From positions 132,449 to 196,448 of the forward strand of contig BCIC01000009.1 of assembly GCA_001599835.1 (NCBI GenBank): DNA of 64,000 bases. The letters are read 5' to 3'. The translations under genes and the position numbers were made by a program. Below the pieces are notes generated by a model. That model made no database searches and was not told where the DNA came from. It saw nothing but the letters and a program-made list of their open reading frames with translations. Positions within the stretch are counted from its first letter, which is position 1. Each line of letters opens with the position of its first letter. The stretch comes from Thermoascus crustaceus (taxonomy: Eukaryota; Ascomycota; Eurotiomycetes; Eurotiales; Thermoascaceae). Below are positions 1 to 11,251 of this stretch, piece after piece.

Positions 1-490
1 GTCCAATGAAGGGCATGTACAACTTCGAAGGAAGGGCTGCTGTGGCAGACCGCGCCGTACCACCAGCTCCTTATCTCCGAAGTATGCCAGCCACCTCGTG
101 CAGATATCGCTCGAGTCTCCAGTCCGTAGTAGGTTCCAGCATGCTCTGAAATGGTATAAGCGTCGAGAACTATTGATCACTAGCAGTGCAGCTGCAACTC
201 TAATACAACACCTTGGACATAACAAGCATAAAATTTTATCACGACGTGTCATTCTTGCTGTTCTTGTGTTATCTAAAATCACCTTGTGATACCCAAGATG
301 CTGTGCTATTGAACCAAGACCGTCGTGAGCGACGAGTCGTATTCACCGCATGTCGTGACTCTGTGGAATCCAAGCGAGGGAGGACAAGAGAGACGTCCAG
401 TTTCTCTAATAAGGCATCAAATTTCTCTTCCTGTCGGATGCCGTCTCTACAAGGCACCTTTGTACTGGAATTTCAACATATATCGTCGGC
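1..490. other. Left-edge non-coding stretch, 5' flank of the MFS permease
   Basis: No open frame with splice support is seen. Short overlapping frames on both strands look random. This is probably promoter and 5' leader of the transporter starting at 491, possibly with the end of a neighbouring transcript at the extreme left. Confidence 0.5.
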
Positions 491-2249
491 ATGTTCACCA
501 AGGATCTCTCTTCGACCGATCGTACACTGGACGAGAGTGCACCAGCGCCCTATGGACAGAATGACCGTATAATTGAGTCAACAGACAATGGCAATGAAGA
601 GACCCTGAGCCAGCAGCGGCAGCAGGAAGAGCTGGAGAAGAAGCTCCGTCTGAAAGTTGACATCCGTCTATGCACGATCGCCGGCATTCTCTGTAGCTTG
701 AATCTTCTGGACTCGGGCATCATCTCGTCCGCATCGGTTACCAGCATGCTGAGTGACCTGGGGCTGGAGGGAAACCGCTACTCCGTCACGATATTCATCT
801 TCACCATCGCCAGCATAGTCTTCCAGCTTCCCTCGACTATTGCAGTCCGCTTCGCTGGGCCCCGCATCTGGTTTGCGTTTATCACGTTCTGCTTTGGACT
901 CATCACCCTCTGCACAGCGGTCGTCCGGACATGGCAGCAGATGGTCGTGCTGCGTGTGCTGCTGGGAATGTCCATGTCCGGGATCTACCCCGGCCTGACA
1001 TATCTCATCAGCACCTGGTACACGAGACAGGAGCAGCAGCTCCGCTTTGCCTTTCTCCAGTCCGGGCAGGTCCTGGTCCTGGCCACAGGAAGCATCGTCA
1101 ACTACGGGCTCAATCATCTCGATGGCCGGGCGGGCCTGGCAGGCTGGCGGTGGATGTTCCTGGTCCAAGGGCTCGTCACCTGCACCATAGGCATCGTGAC
1201 GTACTGGTGGATGGTCGATTTTCCAGAAAACGCGCAGCGGAGTTTCTATTTCCTCTCCGAGAAAGAGACGCAGGTGGCTACGCGGAGGATCCAGGCTGAC
1301 AGGGACGATGTCGAGCCGGAGCCGTTCTCCTGGTCCAAGGTGCTGGTGCACTTCCTTGATCCGAAGATCTACGGATTCTGCTGTCTATTCTTCCTGTTGA
1401 ACCTTGTCTCGACGTCCTTATCATATTTCCTACCTATCATCCTGCAATCGGGCATGGGGTTCTCCACAAACAAGTCTATCCTGCTCTCTGCGCCGGTACG
1501 CATGCCAATAATACCTTCCAGAATCCAATTCTTCGTTCGATTCGCATAATACCATAAACCCCATGCGCATGGAACTCAAACATATCTAACAAAACCCACA
1601 CAGCCCTACTACTACGCCATCATCCCCGCCCTCCTGACCTCCCTGCTAGGCGACACATTCCGCCTCCGCGGCCCCCTAATCACGCTCAACGCCCTCTGCC
1701 TCATCGCCGGCTTCCTCATGCTCGGCCTGCCCGCCTCCACGCAGGTCGCCGTCCGCTACGTCGGCACGTACCTCGCGACGGGCGCGTACATCTCCAACTG
1801 GGCCGCGCTCAACGCGTACCAGGCCAACAATATCGTGGGGCAGTGGAAGCGCGCCACCACCGCCGCGGCTGTCACGGCGTGTAATGGCCTGGGAGGGATC
1901 GCGGGGAGTTTTATTGTCAGGCAGAGGGAGGCGCCGGAGTATCCGACTGCGGTATGGGTGTCTGTTGGGTGGGTTGTCTCTTTTCTTTTCTTCTTTCGAC
2001 TCTATAGTCTCAGAACTATATTACTGATCAATGGTATTAGCTCGCACATCCTCATGATCATCATCGTCGCGGCCTTTACTGTCCACTTCTACATCGCGAA
2101 CAGGAAGCAGAGTCGCGGGAAGGTGACTCTCGAGGGCGCTGTAAGCTGACAATTCCTCCTGTTCCTTCCGTCGGAATCCTAGACAATTAATCGATGGATA
2201 AAAGCAACCACTAACACACGTACAGCCCGGCTTCAGATACACGTACTGA
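491..2249 (+). CDS. MFS permease, Dal5/allantoate-type anion:cation symporter
   Basis: Four exons: 491-1495, 1604-1968, 2041-2140 and 2226-2249, giving 497 residues. Frames join exactly across three GT-AG introns; the last exon encodes only PGFRYTY, a tail I associate with this family. The N-terminal ~50 residues are polar and cytoplasmic, followed by about 12 hydrophobic segments in two bundles with a central loop near residues 255-280. The sequence fits the Dal5/Tna1 branch of the major facilitator superfamily, which imports organic anions such as allantoate, nicotinate or other carboxylates across the plasma membrane; the substrate cannot be told from sequence. The ATG at 491 is the first methionine of the long frame and gives a normal N-tail. 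A short upstream frame (325-564) overlaps the start and could act as a uORF, which is inference only. Confidence 0.87.
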
Positions 2250-3012
2250 CTGAAGTACCTAACGAACTATTTCCCCCTGCCTTCTTTTTACTCTCATCTC
2301 GTTTTTATCAATCCGATAAAGACACTTCTAACGCAGACACTGACGCTGATGCTGAGACGAGATAGACGGAACGACTCCTCCTCAAACGACGATACACGGC
2401 CGTTATTTTTGTCTATCTATCTATCTACCTAATCTATGACCTAACCGTACTGATCTGATCTAAGGTACTATATTGACCCCCTACCCGGGGCAGGGACAGG
2501 GAACTAGATAACGATAATGATCCACACGATAATGGTTACAGTTTACATCCTAATAGGTTACGTGATTTAATGCCTAATCGAATTTCACTTCACAACATGA
2601 CATCTCTTTTCTTATTCATTGGGCATCTATACGTATTTCATACTAAGACAACACAAGAGCCATTGGCAGGGGGTAGAGGAGAAACAGACATGACTCAATC
2701 AAATAAATTCATAGATTCAGCTCTTCTTCAACAACGTACAGTACATTATGACGAAGTTAAGTTAATTACGTTACGTTAGTCAGTTAGTTACAGCAGCGGG
2801 AGACGCATGGACTACCTAGGTATCATTCATAACAGCCAAACCACAAGACAGAGAGTCAGACAGAACAGAGAGACAGAGCGACAGCGAGGCAAGGCAGACA
2901 AACAGACCGAAACCCGTCCGAGAGAGAAAAGAAGGCGAAGTAGGGTATAGATTCTGCAGGAAATTGGAAAGGAACAGATTTCCGCAATAAGACTAGTAAG
3001 GTTTCCGCCACT
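2250..3012. other. Convergent intergenic region
   Basis: Lies between the 3' ends of the permease (+) and the dynein gene (-). It holds a short TCTA repeat at about 2411-2430 and AT-rich sequence with no credible coding frame. Presumably 3' UTRs of both genes. Confidence 0.55.
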
Positions 3013-5201
3013 TCACGCCGCCCGATCCCTCTGTTCCAGCCTCCCGACCAACCGCTTGATCCCCGCCCACTCCTCGGCCGGTACCTCCTCCGGCGTTCCG
3101 CTGAGACCCTTTCCGACCTCGAAGACGGTGATAACGCCGTCCAGACCTCCCGTCGCGATGCGTCTCCCCTCGCGCTCCTCCCAGGCGACCTTGTTCAAAC
3201 TCTTGGTCAGCACGCCGCCGCGGCCCTTGGATGGGGTGGTCCGCACGGCGGGGACCTCGGTGTCCGTGTACAGGTCCCAGATCTCGAGGTTGCCTGCGCC
3301 ATCGACGAGGGAGAAGACACCCGGACGGTGCGGGGACCAGCGCGCGTCGTAGACGACGTCTTCGCGGTTGATGTCGAGGATCGGGGAGACGACCTGCGCG
3401 GATAAGGCAGCCGATGTGGCGGATGTGGAGGTCGTCGCGGGCGGGCGGACCCGCCACAGTTTCACGCTCCAGTCGAGACTGGAGCTGAGCATCAGGTCGC
3501 CCAGATCGACCGGCCCGCGGGACGGGTGGAACGCTGTCGACATGACGGGCGCTGCGTGGCCGCGGTATGCGAGACGGTGGTCCGTTCCGGCTTTTGCGCC
3601 TGCTCGATCGTAGCGGTGGCAGGGGTAGATGCCACCTTCTTCGGTGCCGACGAGGAAGAATGTCGGATCGGACTGCGGGAAGGACATCGTGGTCGGTGCC
3701 AAGTCTTCCGTCTTGGAAGGCGGAGGTGTGGTTAGTTCAAGGTATTCCTGCGGCTGGGAAAGCATATCGACTGTCCAGCCACACACGACACCGTCCGTGG
3801 ATGCAGTCAGGATGTTGTGAGCATTCTGAGTGCCTATTATGGCAATGCTGTAGACCGGGTGGGTGTGTCCTGACCCGGTCAGGGGTGTCTTCTGCACAGG
3901 CGCACCTCCGCCTGCGCGAGAGGAGCGGGTGTCCCACAGCAGGACCTGGCCAGAGTACGACCCACCCACAATGAGGTTCGGGTGGAAAGGAGAGAATTTG
4001 GCTGTGAGGATATCGGAGGTCGAGTGGAAGATATACTCTGGCCGGGAGTGCAGATGTTGGTTCCAGACCTGCACCAAACCGTCAGGTTCGTGAGGAGCTG
4101 TGGGGTTCTTTGTATAAGAAGCCAGGACGAGTTCTGGGAACTATAAATACGTCAGAGACCAGTTTAGAAACAGTGACAGTGGGCTGGAAAGATATTTACC
4201 TTCGGAGAGAAGCTCAAGTCGCTGATCATGCGCTTCTTACTCCATCGCTCATCCCAGAACTGTGCAACTTCCTTGATCCCTCTCCTCTTCTTGCCATACT
4301 CATCTTCCTCTTCCTCTTCGCCGTTGACCCCTCCAAGTTCATAGTCTGCCAAAACATCGTACTCTTCATCCAAAGCCCGCTCAATGACCTTGCTCGACCG
4401 GTCAACAAAGTCCAAGAAGTCTTCTGACGAGGTGACCGCATTAAGCTCGTCGTCAGTGAGTGTACGTAGAGGAAATCGTAATTGCGTAGACTGCGTCACA
4501 GGGCCATCTCCGGTCAATTGTTTGGTGGCTTGCAACTCCTCCTCGATCTCTTTGCGCAGCTTCTCCCGGATCTCCTCATCGCGCTCGCGTTCTCTCCGGC
4601 TCAGTCGTTTGTTTGCCCGCGACGTTTCCTGGAACTCGTCATCCCCCGACTCCATGTCGCCATCTCCAGAATCCCTTGGCGGCTGTTTCCATTCATCTGT
4701 CTGGACACCTTTGCTGTAGGTGAGGATTTCAGGTTTGGGTTCAGGGGGTGGCTCCGCGGGGACCGGGAGAGGGCCCGTAGCTATGGTTTGCACCGCAATG
4801 GACTGAGATGCCGGTCGCGTGGGAGGTGTGAGGGGTTCGACGTTGTCTCCGCTGAGCTGGCTAGCACTTAGGACGGAATTTGGTCTGCTTCCTTTGCGGG
4901 AGGAGGCATCTCCGTCCCTGAAGGATGCGGATGAGGGACGGTCAACGAGTCGGGAGATTAGGCTGTCGAGCTCTTCCCTACTGGTGGTGTGACGATGCGG
5001 CGCAGGAGATGCAATCTATATCCATGTGTCAGATAATAATTACAGACACAAGAGGAATAGGCTACGTACCTCTGAGGAGTCGCTGATGCTCTGCCGACTC
5101 TGGTTGAACTCCCTCTGCCTCAACTCGCGCTGGCGCTTCAGCTCGGCGAGCTTCGCGCGCTTGGCGAGGATCTCATCTTTCCGCTGTTGCATAGTCGTCA
5201 T
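3013..5201 (-). CDS. nudI: Cytoplasmic dynein intermediate chain
   Basis: Exons on the minus strand: 5201-5070, 5015-4200, 4140-3013 (691 residues), with 54 and 59 bp introns that keep frame. Residues 1-40 (MTTMQQRKDEILAKRAKLAE...) are the charged N-terminal helix that contacts dynactin p150Glued in this family. KGVQTD at about 146-151 resembles the LC8 light-chain docking motif. The C-terminal half is a WD40 propeller, with blades recognisable at VGGSYSGQVLLWDTR and LSSSLDWSVKLWRVR. Known role: it scaffolds light chains and links the dynein heavy chain to dynactin for minus-end transport, including nuclear migration in hyphae. A second ATG three codons downstream (5192) is an alternative start. 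It is divergent from ATP synthase subunit e, 380 bp away. Confidence 0.93.
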
Positions 5202-5580
5202 TGGGATCAGTTTGACACTCTACGAGACCACCGAGCGTCGTGGAATCCATACAAACAGTCGCCCGCTCTCTCCAAGTCGCTACCCGCGTTGCAAGCCGTT
5301 CCGCGTTCTGGGCTGGATGACATAAGCACAACGGCTGCAGAGGAACGTCCGGCGGCCCGGAAAAACTCGCGACAGGGACTTCGTCCATTCCCTCCAGCAG
5401 AGTCCGACCGCGAACCAGCTTGGAAAAGCTCAGGAACGCATCCTGTCCTGACAGCCATTGACAGTCGATACCCTCGGTGACGTGTCCGACGGTCGTTTTA
5501 TATCCGGAACCCTCCTTTTCCTTTTTGTTCGTTTTATCTCTCCCCTTCCCCGCCTCGGAGGGTAAGGTTTCAAACCCAGG
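5202..5580. promoter_or_regulatory. Shared divergent promoter interval, dynein IC / ATP synthase e
   Basis: 379 bp separate the two ATGs, so both promoters and 5' leaders must lie here. A pyrimidine-rich tract at about 5514-5556 directly precedes the ATP synthase e start, as is common in fungal core promoters. No defined factor site was recognised. Confidence 0.55.
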
Positions 5581-6067
5581 ATGGCTTCGCAGGGTGTCAA
5601 CGTGAGTTCTCCGATCCGGCACACTTCCACGCGGGCAATCGCCCCAGTTACGTCCTGCGTTGTTTGCTGATTACCACTCGTCTCGCACGCAGGTTCTCCG
5701 TTACTCGGCTCTCGTAGCTGGTCTCGTCTACGGTGCCTACCACCAGTCCACCATCAATTCCCACGCCAAGGCCGCCGAGATCGAGCGGGAATACAAGCGC
5801 AAGGAGGCATTGATCGAGCAGGCCAAGCAGGAGTGGAAGAAGAAGACTGCCCCGCAAGAGCAGAAGCCAGAGGCCGGTGGAAGTATGTCTCCCCTTGGCT
5901 TGTGATGTTTCCCTTGGCCGGCTTCGTCCGGCACTGTTACCGGGAGAGTGGGAATTATATCCGAGATCGCACACTGACGGAAATCTGCAGTCATTACGGA
6001 TCCTGAGGACAGCCGGTTCGACCTGGAAGCATTCTTGAACGCGAAGGCAGCCGAGACTTCGAAATAG
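5581..6067 (+). CDS. ATP21: Mitochondrial F1Fo ATP synthase subunit e
   Basis: Exons 5581-5601, 5693-5882 and 5991-6067 encode 95 residues; the first exon carries only MASQGVN. The N-terminal hydrophobic segment VLRYSALVAGLVYGAYHQ contains GLVYG, the GxxxG motif through which subunit e contacts neighbours in the membrane. It is followed by a charged helix rich in Lys, Glu and Gln. The length and layout match subunit e (Tim11/Atp21), which acts in the inner mitochondrial membrane in ATP synthase dimers and cristae shape and not in catalysis. Introns are 91 and 108 bp and end in canonical CAG. Confidence 0.92.
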
Positions 6068-6576
6068 ACGGTGAGCGAGGGGTGAGCATGAAGGGAGTGG
6101 CTGGTTTGTTGGCAGACCCTGGAAACAGCGTGAGGGTCCGAAGATCCCGTACCCTCCCCGGGCACCAAGAGGCAAGAGAATTTGGCTTAGAAGGACCAGC
6201 TATGTATTATTGTTTCGTCTGAATTCCCAATGTGGTGTCATTGCGAGCGAAAAGAAAAAATCTACTTATAGACACTACCTCCGTCTTGTACATACCCTGG
6301 TTCATCGTGCATGTCTGTACACTACGGTTGGCAGGAAATTTTCGTTGTATGTTCAGACTGAACTGGCTATCCTCCACCGGACCAGCGGCGTGCTCAGTGT
6401 GTGTCTGGCGGTGATCCCATGCGGCTTCGATGCCAGACCACTCGGAGTACGTGGGAAACCTGTCTGCCACGGAAGCCTCTGAATCGATCGGAGTTAGATG
6501 AGTCTTCTCATCTTTCTTCTGCACCAGTTCCCGCTGATGTAGTATAGCGTACAAGCCAGTCTCCAATGCTTCCTTT
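6068..6576. other. Convergent intergenic region
   Basis: 3' flanks of ATP synthase e (+) and csnH (-). Frames of up to 125 codons occur here but lack splice logic or recognisable composition, so no gene is called. Confidence 0.5.
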
Positions 6577-7366
6577 TCAGCCACCGTAGTTACCGATTAA
6601 CCCCACAATCTGGCTCATTCCGTTAGACTTGGGACCAGCTGGTTCTGGTGGAGTTGCAACCACTTTGGGTCGCAGCAATTTCGTCTTTTCGTCCCAGTCC
6701 CATCCCCGTGCCGTAAATGCGTTTATTACGGCCGGGTCGGGCTCTTCTGCGGAGACCGGGCCGAGACCAAGATAGGCAGCCGCTGTGGCCGGTCTGATCG
6801 CCTCATATGCCCTGCTGACTTCCTTGAATGTCTTGTCCTGAAAATATGCTATGTCATAATTAGCAAATTATGAAAAATCTTTCACAATAGATGGGTACGT
6901 CAAGTCACCTTCGTAGCTCTGCACTACCCCCTTCAGAACATCCGGCCACGGCAGTTCCCTGAGGATCTTATACACCTGTGCGTGATTATTCTGCCAGACG
7001 GCGCGCAACAAGGTGAGACAGTTCTGCAGAGTGGGGTCGTCCTTCACCAGACTTGGTGGCATCCGGTGGGTCAACATGCGGGCTTCATTACTATGAGCTT
7101 GTTAGGTATCTGCCTGATATATATAGATCCTGCTTGGAGCTATGGGGCGTAGATAATACTGACATTTGATCTGTAAGAAGGTGGGAAATCAGGAATGACG
7201 AATAAAAAGCACTTAATAGCTCCGGGTCACCCTTCAACTGATTGTCTGTGAAGAGAAGACAAGCCTGGCTCTCATACTCAAAGAGCGTGTCGTAGAGCGC
7301 CGAGTAAGTGGGTGCGGACGATAACACCTGCGAAAGCTGGTCCATAGAGAGCGGTGGGAGAGCCAT
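6577..7366 (-). CDS. csnH: COP9 signalosome subunit 8 (CsnH)
   Basis: Exons 7366-7164, 7090-6909 and 6848-6577 give 218 residues; introns of 73 and 60 bp are in phase. After a leader MALPPLSMDQLSQVL there are helical repeats and the stretch EARMLTHRMPPSLV, followed by LLRAVWQNNHAQVYKIL, typical of the CSN8/PSMD8/eIF3k domain; a second conserved block is YFQDKTFKEVSRAYEAI. Known role: a non-catalytic subunit of the COP9 signalosome, which removes Nedd8 from cullins and in aspergilli affects development. In the third exon I chose the acceptor at 6849 because the later CAG would drop the conserved Tyr-Phe and break frame. The gene is divergent from stt3 with 354 bp between starts. Confidence 0.88.
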
Positions 7367-7720
7367 GGCGTGAGTTTCAGTGGGAAGTGAAGTTAGACGA
7401 ACGACGTTGAAGGAGAGACGGTTTGGAAAAGAACTAGGAAGGAAAGGAACAGAAAGGGACCTTGAGCTACAGATGACGCCGATCCAGACTGTTATCAATA
7501 GCGTTGTGCGGGGAGCAGGCCGGAGGTAGGCCTTGTGTCCGCAGAGCCTCACGGACCACCTGCTGAGCATGGCTTGCGTCGGCGCGCCAAGACATAGAGA
7601 CCACCTTGCGGAGCTCTCGCATTCATGTACTCCCATCTCTCCCCCTCAGCTCCCAGGCCTGGCAAGCCGTACCCTCTTTTGACGTACCATTGATTTTCCT
7701 CCTTTTCTTCGTTGGCCGTT
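7367..7720. promoter_or_regulatory. Divergent promoter interval, csnH / stt3
   Basis: 354 bp between the two start codons must contain both promoters. Open frames running through it on the minus strand are upstream extensions without a conserved start. No factor site was recognised. Confidence 0.5.
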
Positions 7721-10297
7721 ATGGCCTCCCTTCCAATTGACCCTCTTTTGAAGGGGGAAACAAGCAGAAACACGCGCGGCCTTCTGCGGGTCATCATTCT
7801 ATGTATTATTGCCGCGGCTGCCGTGTCCAGTCGATTGTTCAGTGTTATCAGTACGTATCGCACCTCTAGGGACACTTGTCAATGAGCAGAATGTAGAATT
7901 TTTGCTAATAGTTTGTTGCAATAGGGTTTGAAAGTATAATTCACGAGTGTATGTCTCCCGTCGACCTTCCGTTTTTACAGCTAGCTTGTCGCCGCGAGCA
8001 AGATCATCTTTTTTTTGACGGAACGATGTTGAGCTGATTATGTATCAGTCGATCCTTGGTTCAACTTTAGAGCAACGAAATATCTGGTGCAGAATGGGTT
8101 CTACAGCTTTTGGGACTGGTTCGATGACCGTAAGCGCTCCCCTTTGTCCCCGACTTCATCGATTTCCGGCTTCTCGTTTTCATCCATGATTTTGTCCATT
8201 GGAGTGCCGATTAGTACGCTAACAAGGCTTTTTCTTGCAGGAACATGGCATCCTCTCGGACGTGTCACCGGAGGCACGCTTTACCCAGGTCTGATGGTCA
8301 CCAGCGGCGTTATTTACCACATCCTACGCTTCCTTACAATCCCCGTTGATATCCGGAACATATGCGTCCTGCTCGCACCCGGGTTCTCCGGCCTGACGGC
8401 TCTGGCCATGTATCTTTTGACCTGCGAAATGTCGCCCTCTCCCTCCGCTGGTCTGCTTGCGGCTGCTTTCATGGGCATTGCCCCTGGTTATATCTCCAGA
8501 TCTGTTGCCGGTAGCTACGATAACGAGGCCATTGCAATCTTTCTGCTGGTGTTTACATTCTTCCTCTGGATCAAGGCAGTCAAGAATGGGTCCATTATGT
8601 GGGGAGCTCTGACGGCGCTGTTCTACGGATACATGGTGTCCGCTTGGGGTGGATACGTGTTCATCACGAACTTGATCCCACTCCATGCTTTTGTCCTTAT
8701 TTGCATGGGCAGATATAGCTCGAGATTGTATATCGGCTACACTACCTGGTATGCTCTGGGAACGTTGGCGAGCATGCAGATTCCATTTGTTGGTTTCTTG
8801 CCCGTTAGGAGCAGCGATCACATGTCTGCCTTAGGTGAGTTCTTAGGCTACCCACAGAGGGACATAGACTAACGTTTTCTCTAGGTATCTTTGGCTTGCT
8901 GCAGGTTGTAGCATTTGTGGAATTCATCCGAGGACAGGTCCCTGGAAAGCAGTTCCAGACCCTCCTTACCAGTCTAATTCTGCTCATCTTCGGTGTCTCA
9001 TTCATTGGACTCGTCTTGCTCACTGTCTCGGGAGTTATCGCGCCATGGAGCGGTCGTTTCTACTCCTTGTGGGACACTGGCTATGCTAAGATACACATTC
9101 CCATTATTGCCTCTGTTTCAGAGCACCAGCCCACCGCGTGGCCGGCATTCTTCTTTGACCTCAACTTCCTGATTTGGCTCTTCCCAGCAGGAGTCTATAT
9201 GTGTTTCCAAAGGCTCAAGGATGAGCATGTGTTTATTGTGATCTATGCCGTTCTTGCGAGTTACTTCGCCGGCGTCATGGTTAGATTGATGCTGACCCTG
9301 ACCCCGGTCGTTTGTGTTGCGGCTGCCATGGCGTTGTCTCATATTCTGGACACTTATCTGGTTTCTTCCTCTGCTACGCAGGCCAGATCTAACGGCAGTG
9401 CAGTCGGGGTTTCCTCGACTCTTTCCAAAGCCATCATGACATTCTCCGTGGTGGCATATCTGCTTCTTTTTGTTGCACACTGCACGTGGGTCACGTCCAA
9501 CGCATACTCTTCGCCATCTGTTGTCCTGGCGAGCCGGATGCCTGATGGTAGTCAGGTCATCATTGACGACTACCGCGAGGCTTACTATTGGCTTCGTCAG
9601 AACACTCCGCAAAACGCCAAGATTATGTCCTGGTGGGATTACGGATACCAGATCGGCGGTATGGCCGATCGACCTACCCTCGTTGATAACAACACGTGGA
9701 ACAACACGCACATTGCAACCGTTGGAAAAGCTATGAGCTCCAGAGAAGAAGTCAGCTACCCTATTCTCAGACAGCACGATGTTGACTACGTGCTTGTCGT
9801 CTTTGGAGGGTTGCTCGGTTACTCTGGTGATGATATCAACAAGTTCCTCTGGATGGTCCGTATTGCCGAGGGAATCTGGCCCGATGAAGTTAAGGAACGG
9901 GAATTCTTCACTCCACGCGGAGAGTACCGTGTTGATGATCTGGCAACCCCGACCATGCGTAACAGCTTGATGTAAGTTGCACCATAATCCTCTTTTAAAC
10001 CATCGCGATGCTAATCCTATGAACAGGTACAAGATGTCCTACTACAACTACAACTCCCTCTTCCCGGCTGGTCAGGCAGTGGACCGTGTCCGTGGTGCGA
10101 AACTCCCCGCCGAAGGCCCACAGCTCACCACGCTCGAGGAAGCCTTCACCAGCGAAAACTGGATCATCCGCATCTACAAGGTCAAGGACCTTGATAACTT
10201 CGGGCGTGACCACAACAGCGCCGTCGCCTTCGACAAGGGCCACAAGAAGAAGAGGGCCACTAAGAAACGGGGGCCGCGGGTGTTGCGAACCGAGTAA
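7721..10297 (+). CDS. stt3: Oligosaccharyltransferase catalytic subunit Stt3
   Basis: Six exons: 7721-7850, 7925-7948, 8049-8129, 8241-8834, 8885-9971, 10027-10297, giving 728 residues. The second exon is only 24 bp and encodes most of RFESIIHEF. All joins preserve frame. The N-terminal luminal loop contains HEFDPWFNFR, whose Asp is a metal ligand in Stt3; SYDNEA lies in the next loop; and the signature WWDYG sits at about residues 526-530. There are about 13 hydrophobic segments before a luminal C-terminal domain, and the tail ends in a lysine/arginine-rich cluster. Known role: transfer of the lipid-linked glycan to Asn-X-Ser/Thr in the ER lumen. An NNTWNNT stretch offers sequons for self-glycosylation, as known in yeast Stt3. 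Confidence 0.96.
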
Positions 10298-11251
10298 GCG
10301 GATGCTCTGGCGTATTATGACTAATTTATACGCCGTCCTCCGATATGGGAGCGTAACAGCGCATGTACGGTAGTTTCTGTTTTATTTCATATTTTTATCT
10401 GAATGCGGGTTAGGTAGATAGTACCTAGATTTATAAAAGCATTAACTTAACATTTTCCTGATTAATAAGTGAACCGATCTATGTAGGTTCAGAATTGTAT
10501 CTTTAGCCTTGACAGATTAATATATGCATGCACAGGATACCGACAGCATGGTTATGTTAAAATGGCAGGATCTGGTGCGATTGCAGTGATATTTTAGGTC
10601 AACTGGTAAATTCGAAGTTTTAGTTCGAAGCGTCCTTGTTAACATCCTGATTCTAAACTTCTCCCATATCTGACCACAGAGGAGACTTTGACCTAAGAGC
10701 CTCTCAGCACTTGCTCTCAGAACAGCCCCAACTCGGCAAAAATCATACGAAACGAAGACCCGTGATGCAATAATCCAAGCAGATCACTTGCGGGAGGAGG
10801 CTAGCGATCGTCGTCCCATCTCCGCTTTTTATCCGCGTCAAGCTTCTCCGCCATTTGTTTCCCCGACTTATTTACCCCATGGAGGCGGATCCGCCCGCTT
10901 CGATCCCCCACACAACCACTCAGAAATGAAATCTTCCATTTGCTCTATTGGATGACACATCCGGTACTTTTGGTATTTTTGCTCGCCGGGGTCTTTTACC
11001 CCGAATTTCCGGGATGACTATGTCATTGTAGGTGGCTTGCTCGCGTGAATGTCAACCCGAGGGTTCGAGAGAGACAAAGAAAGTACTAAGTGCATGTTTA
11101 GGGTGAGATGGTGTCGGATGGGTTTTAGGGATATAATGGAGGGATTGATATCCATAATAATTTTTCTTCCTCTTTTTCTTGGAACTATGATTGTAGGAGG
11201 CTCATATATATAAATTCTTTTTGTCGTTATATTTCCGCTTACTGTCGAGAC
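10298..11251. other. Intergenic region upstream of the sugar transporter
   Basis: About 950 bp, AT-rich in its first half, with no credible coding frame. It serves as the stt3 3' flank and the long promoter of the sugar transporter; such long upstream regions are common for regulated transporters. No known element was identified with confidence. Confidence 0.5.

Noticed and set aside
668..1351. 227-codon minus-strand ORF
   Set aside because: Exact antisense of the first exon of the MFS permease; His/Asp/Gly-rich text typical of a shadow frame.
9118..10032. 304-codon minus-strand ORF
   Set aside because: Antisense to the large Stt3 exon, which has unmistakable family motifs on the plus strand.
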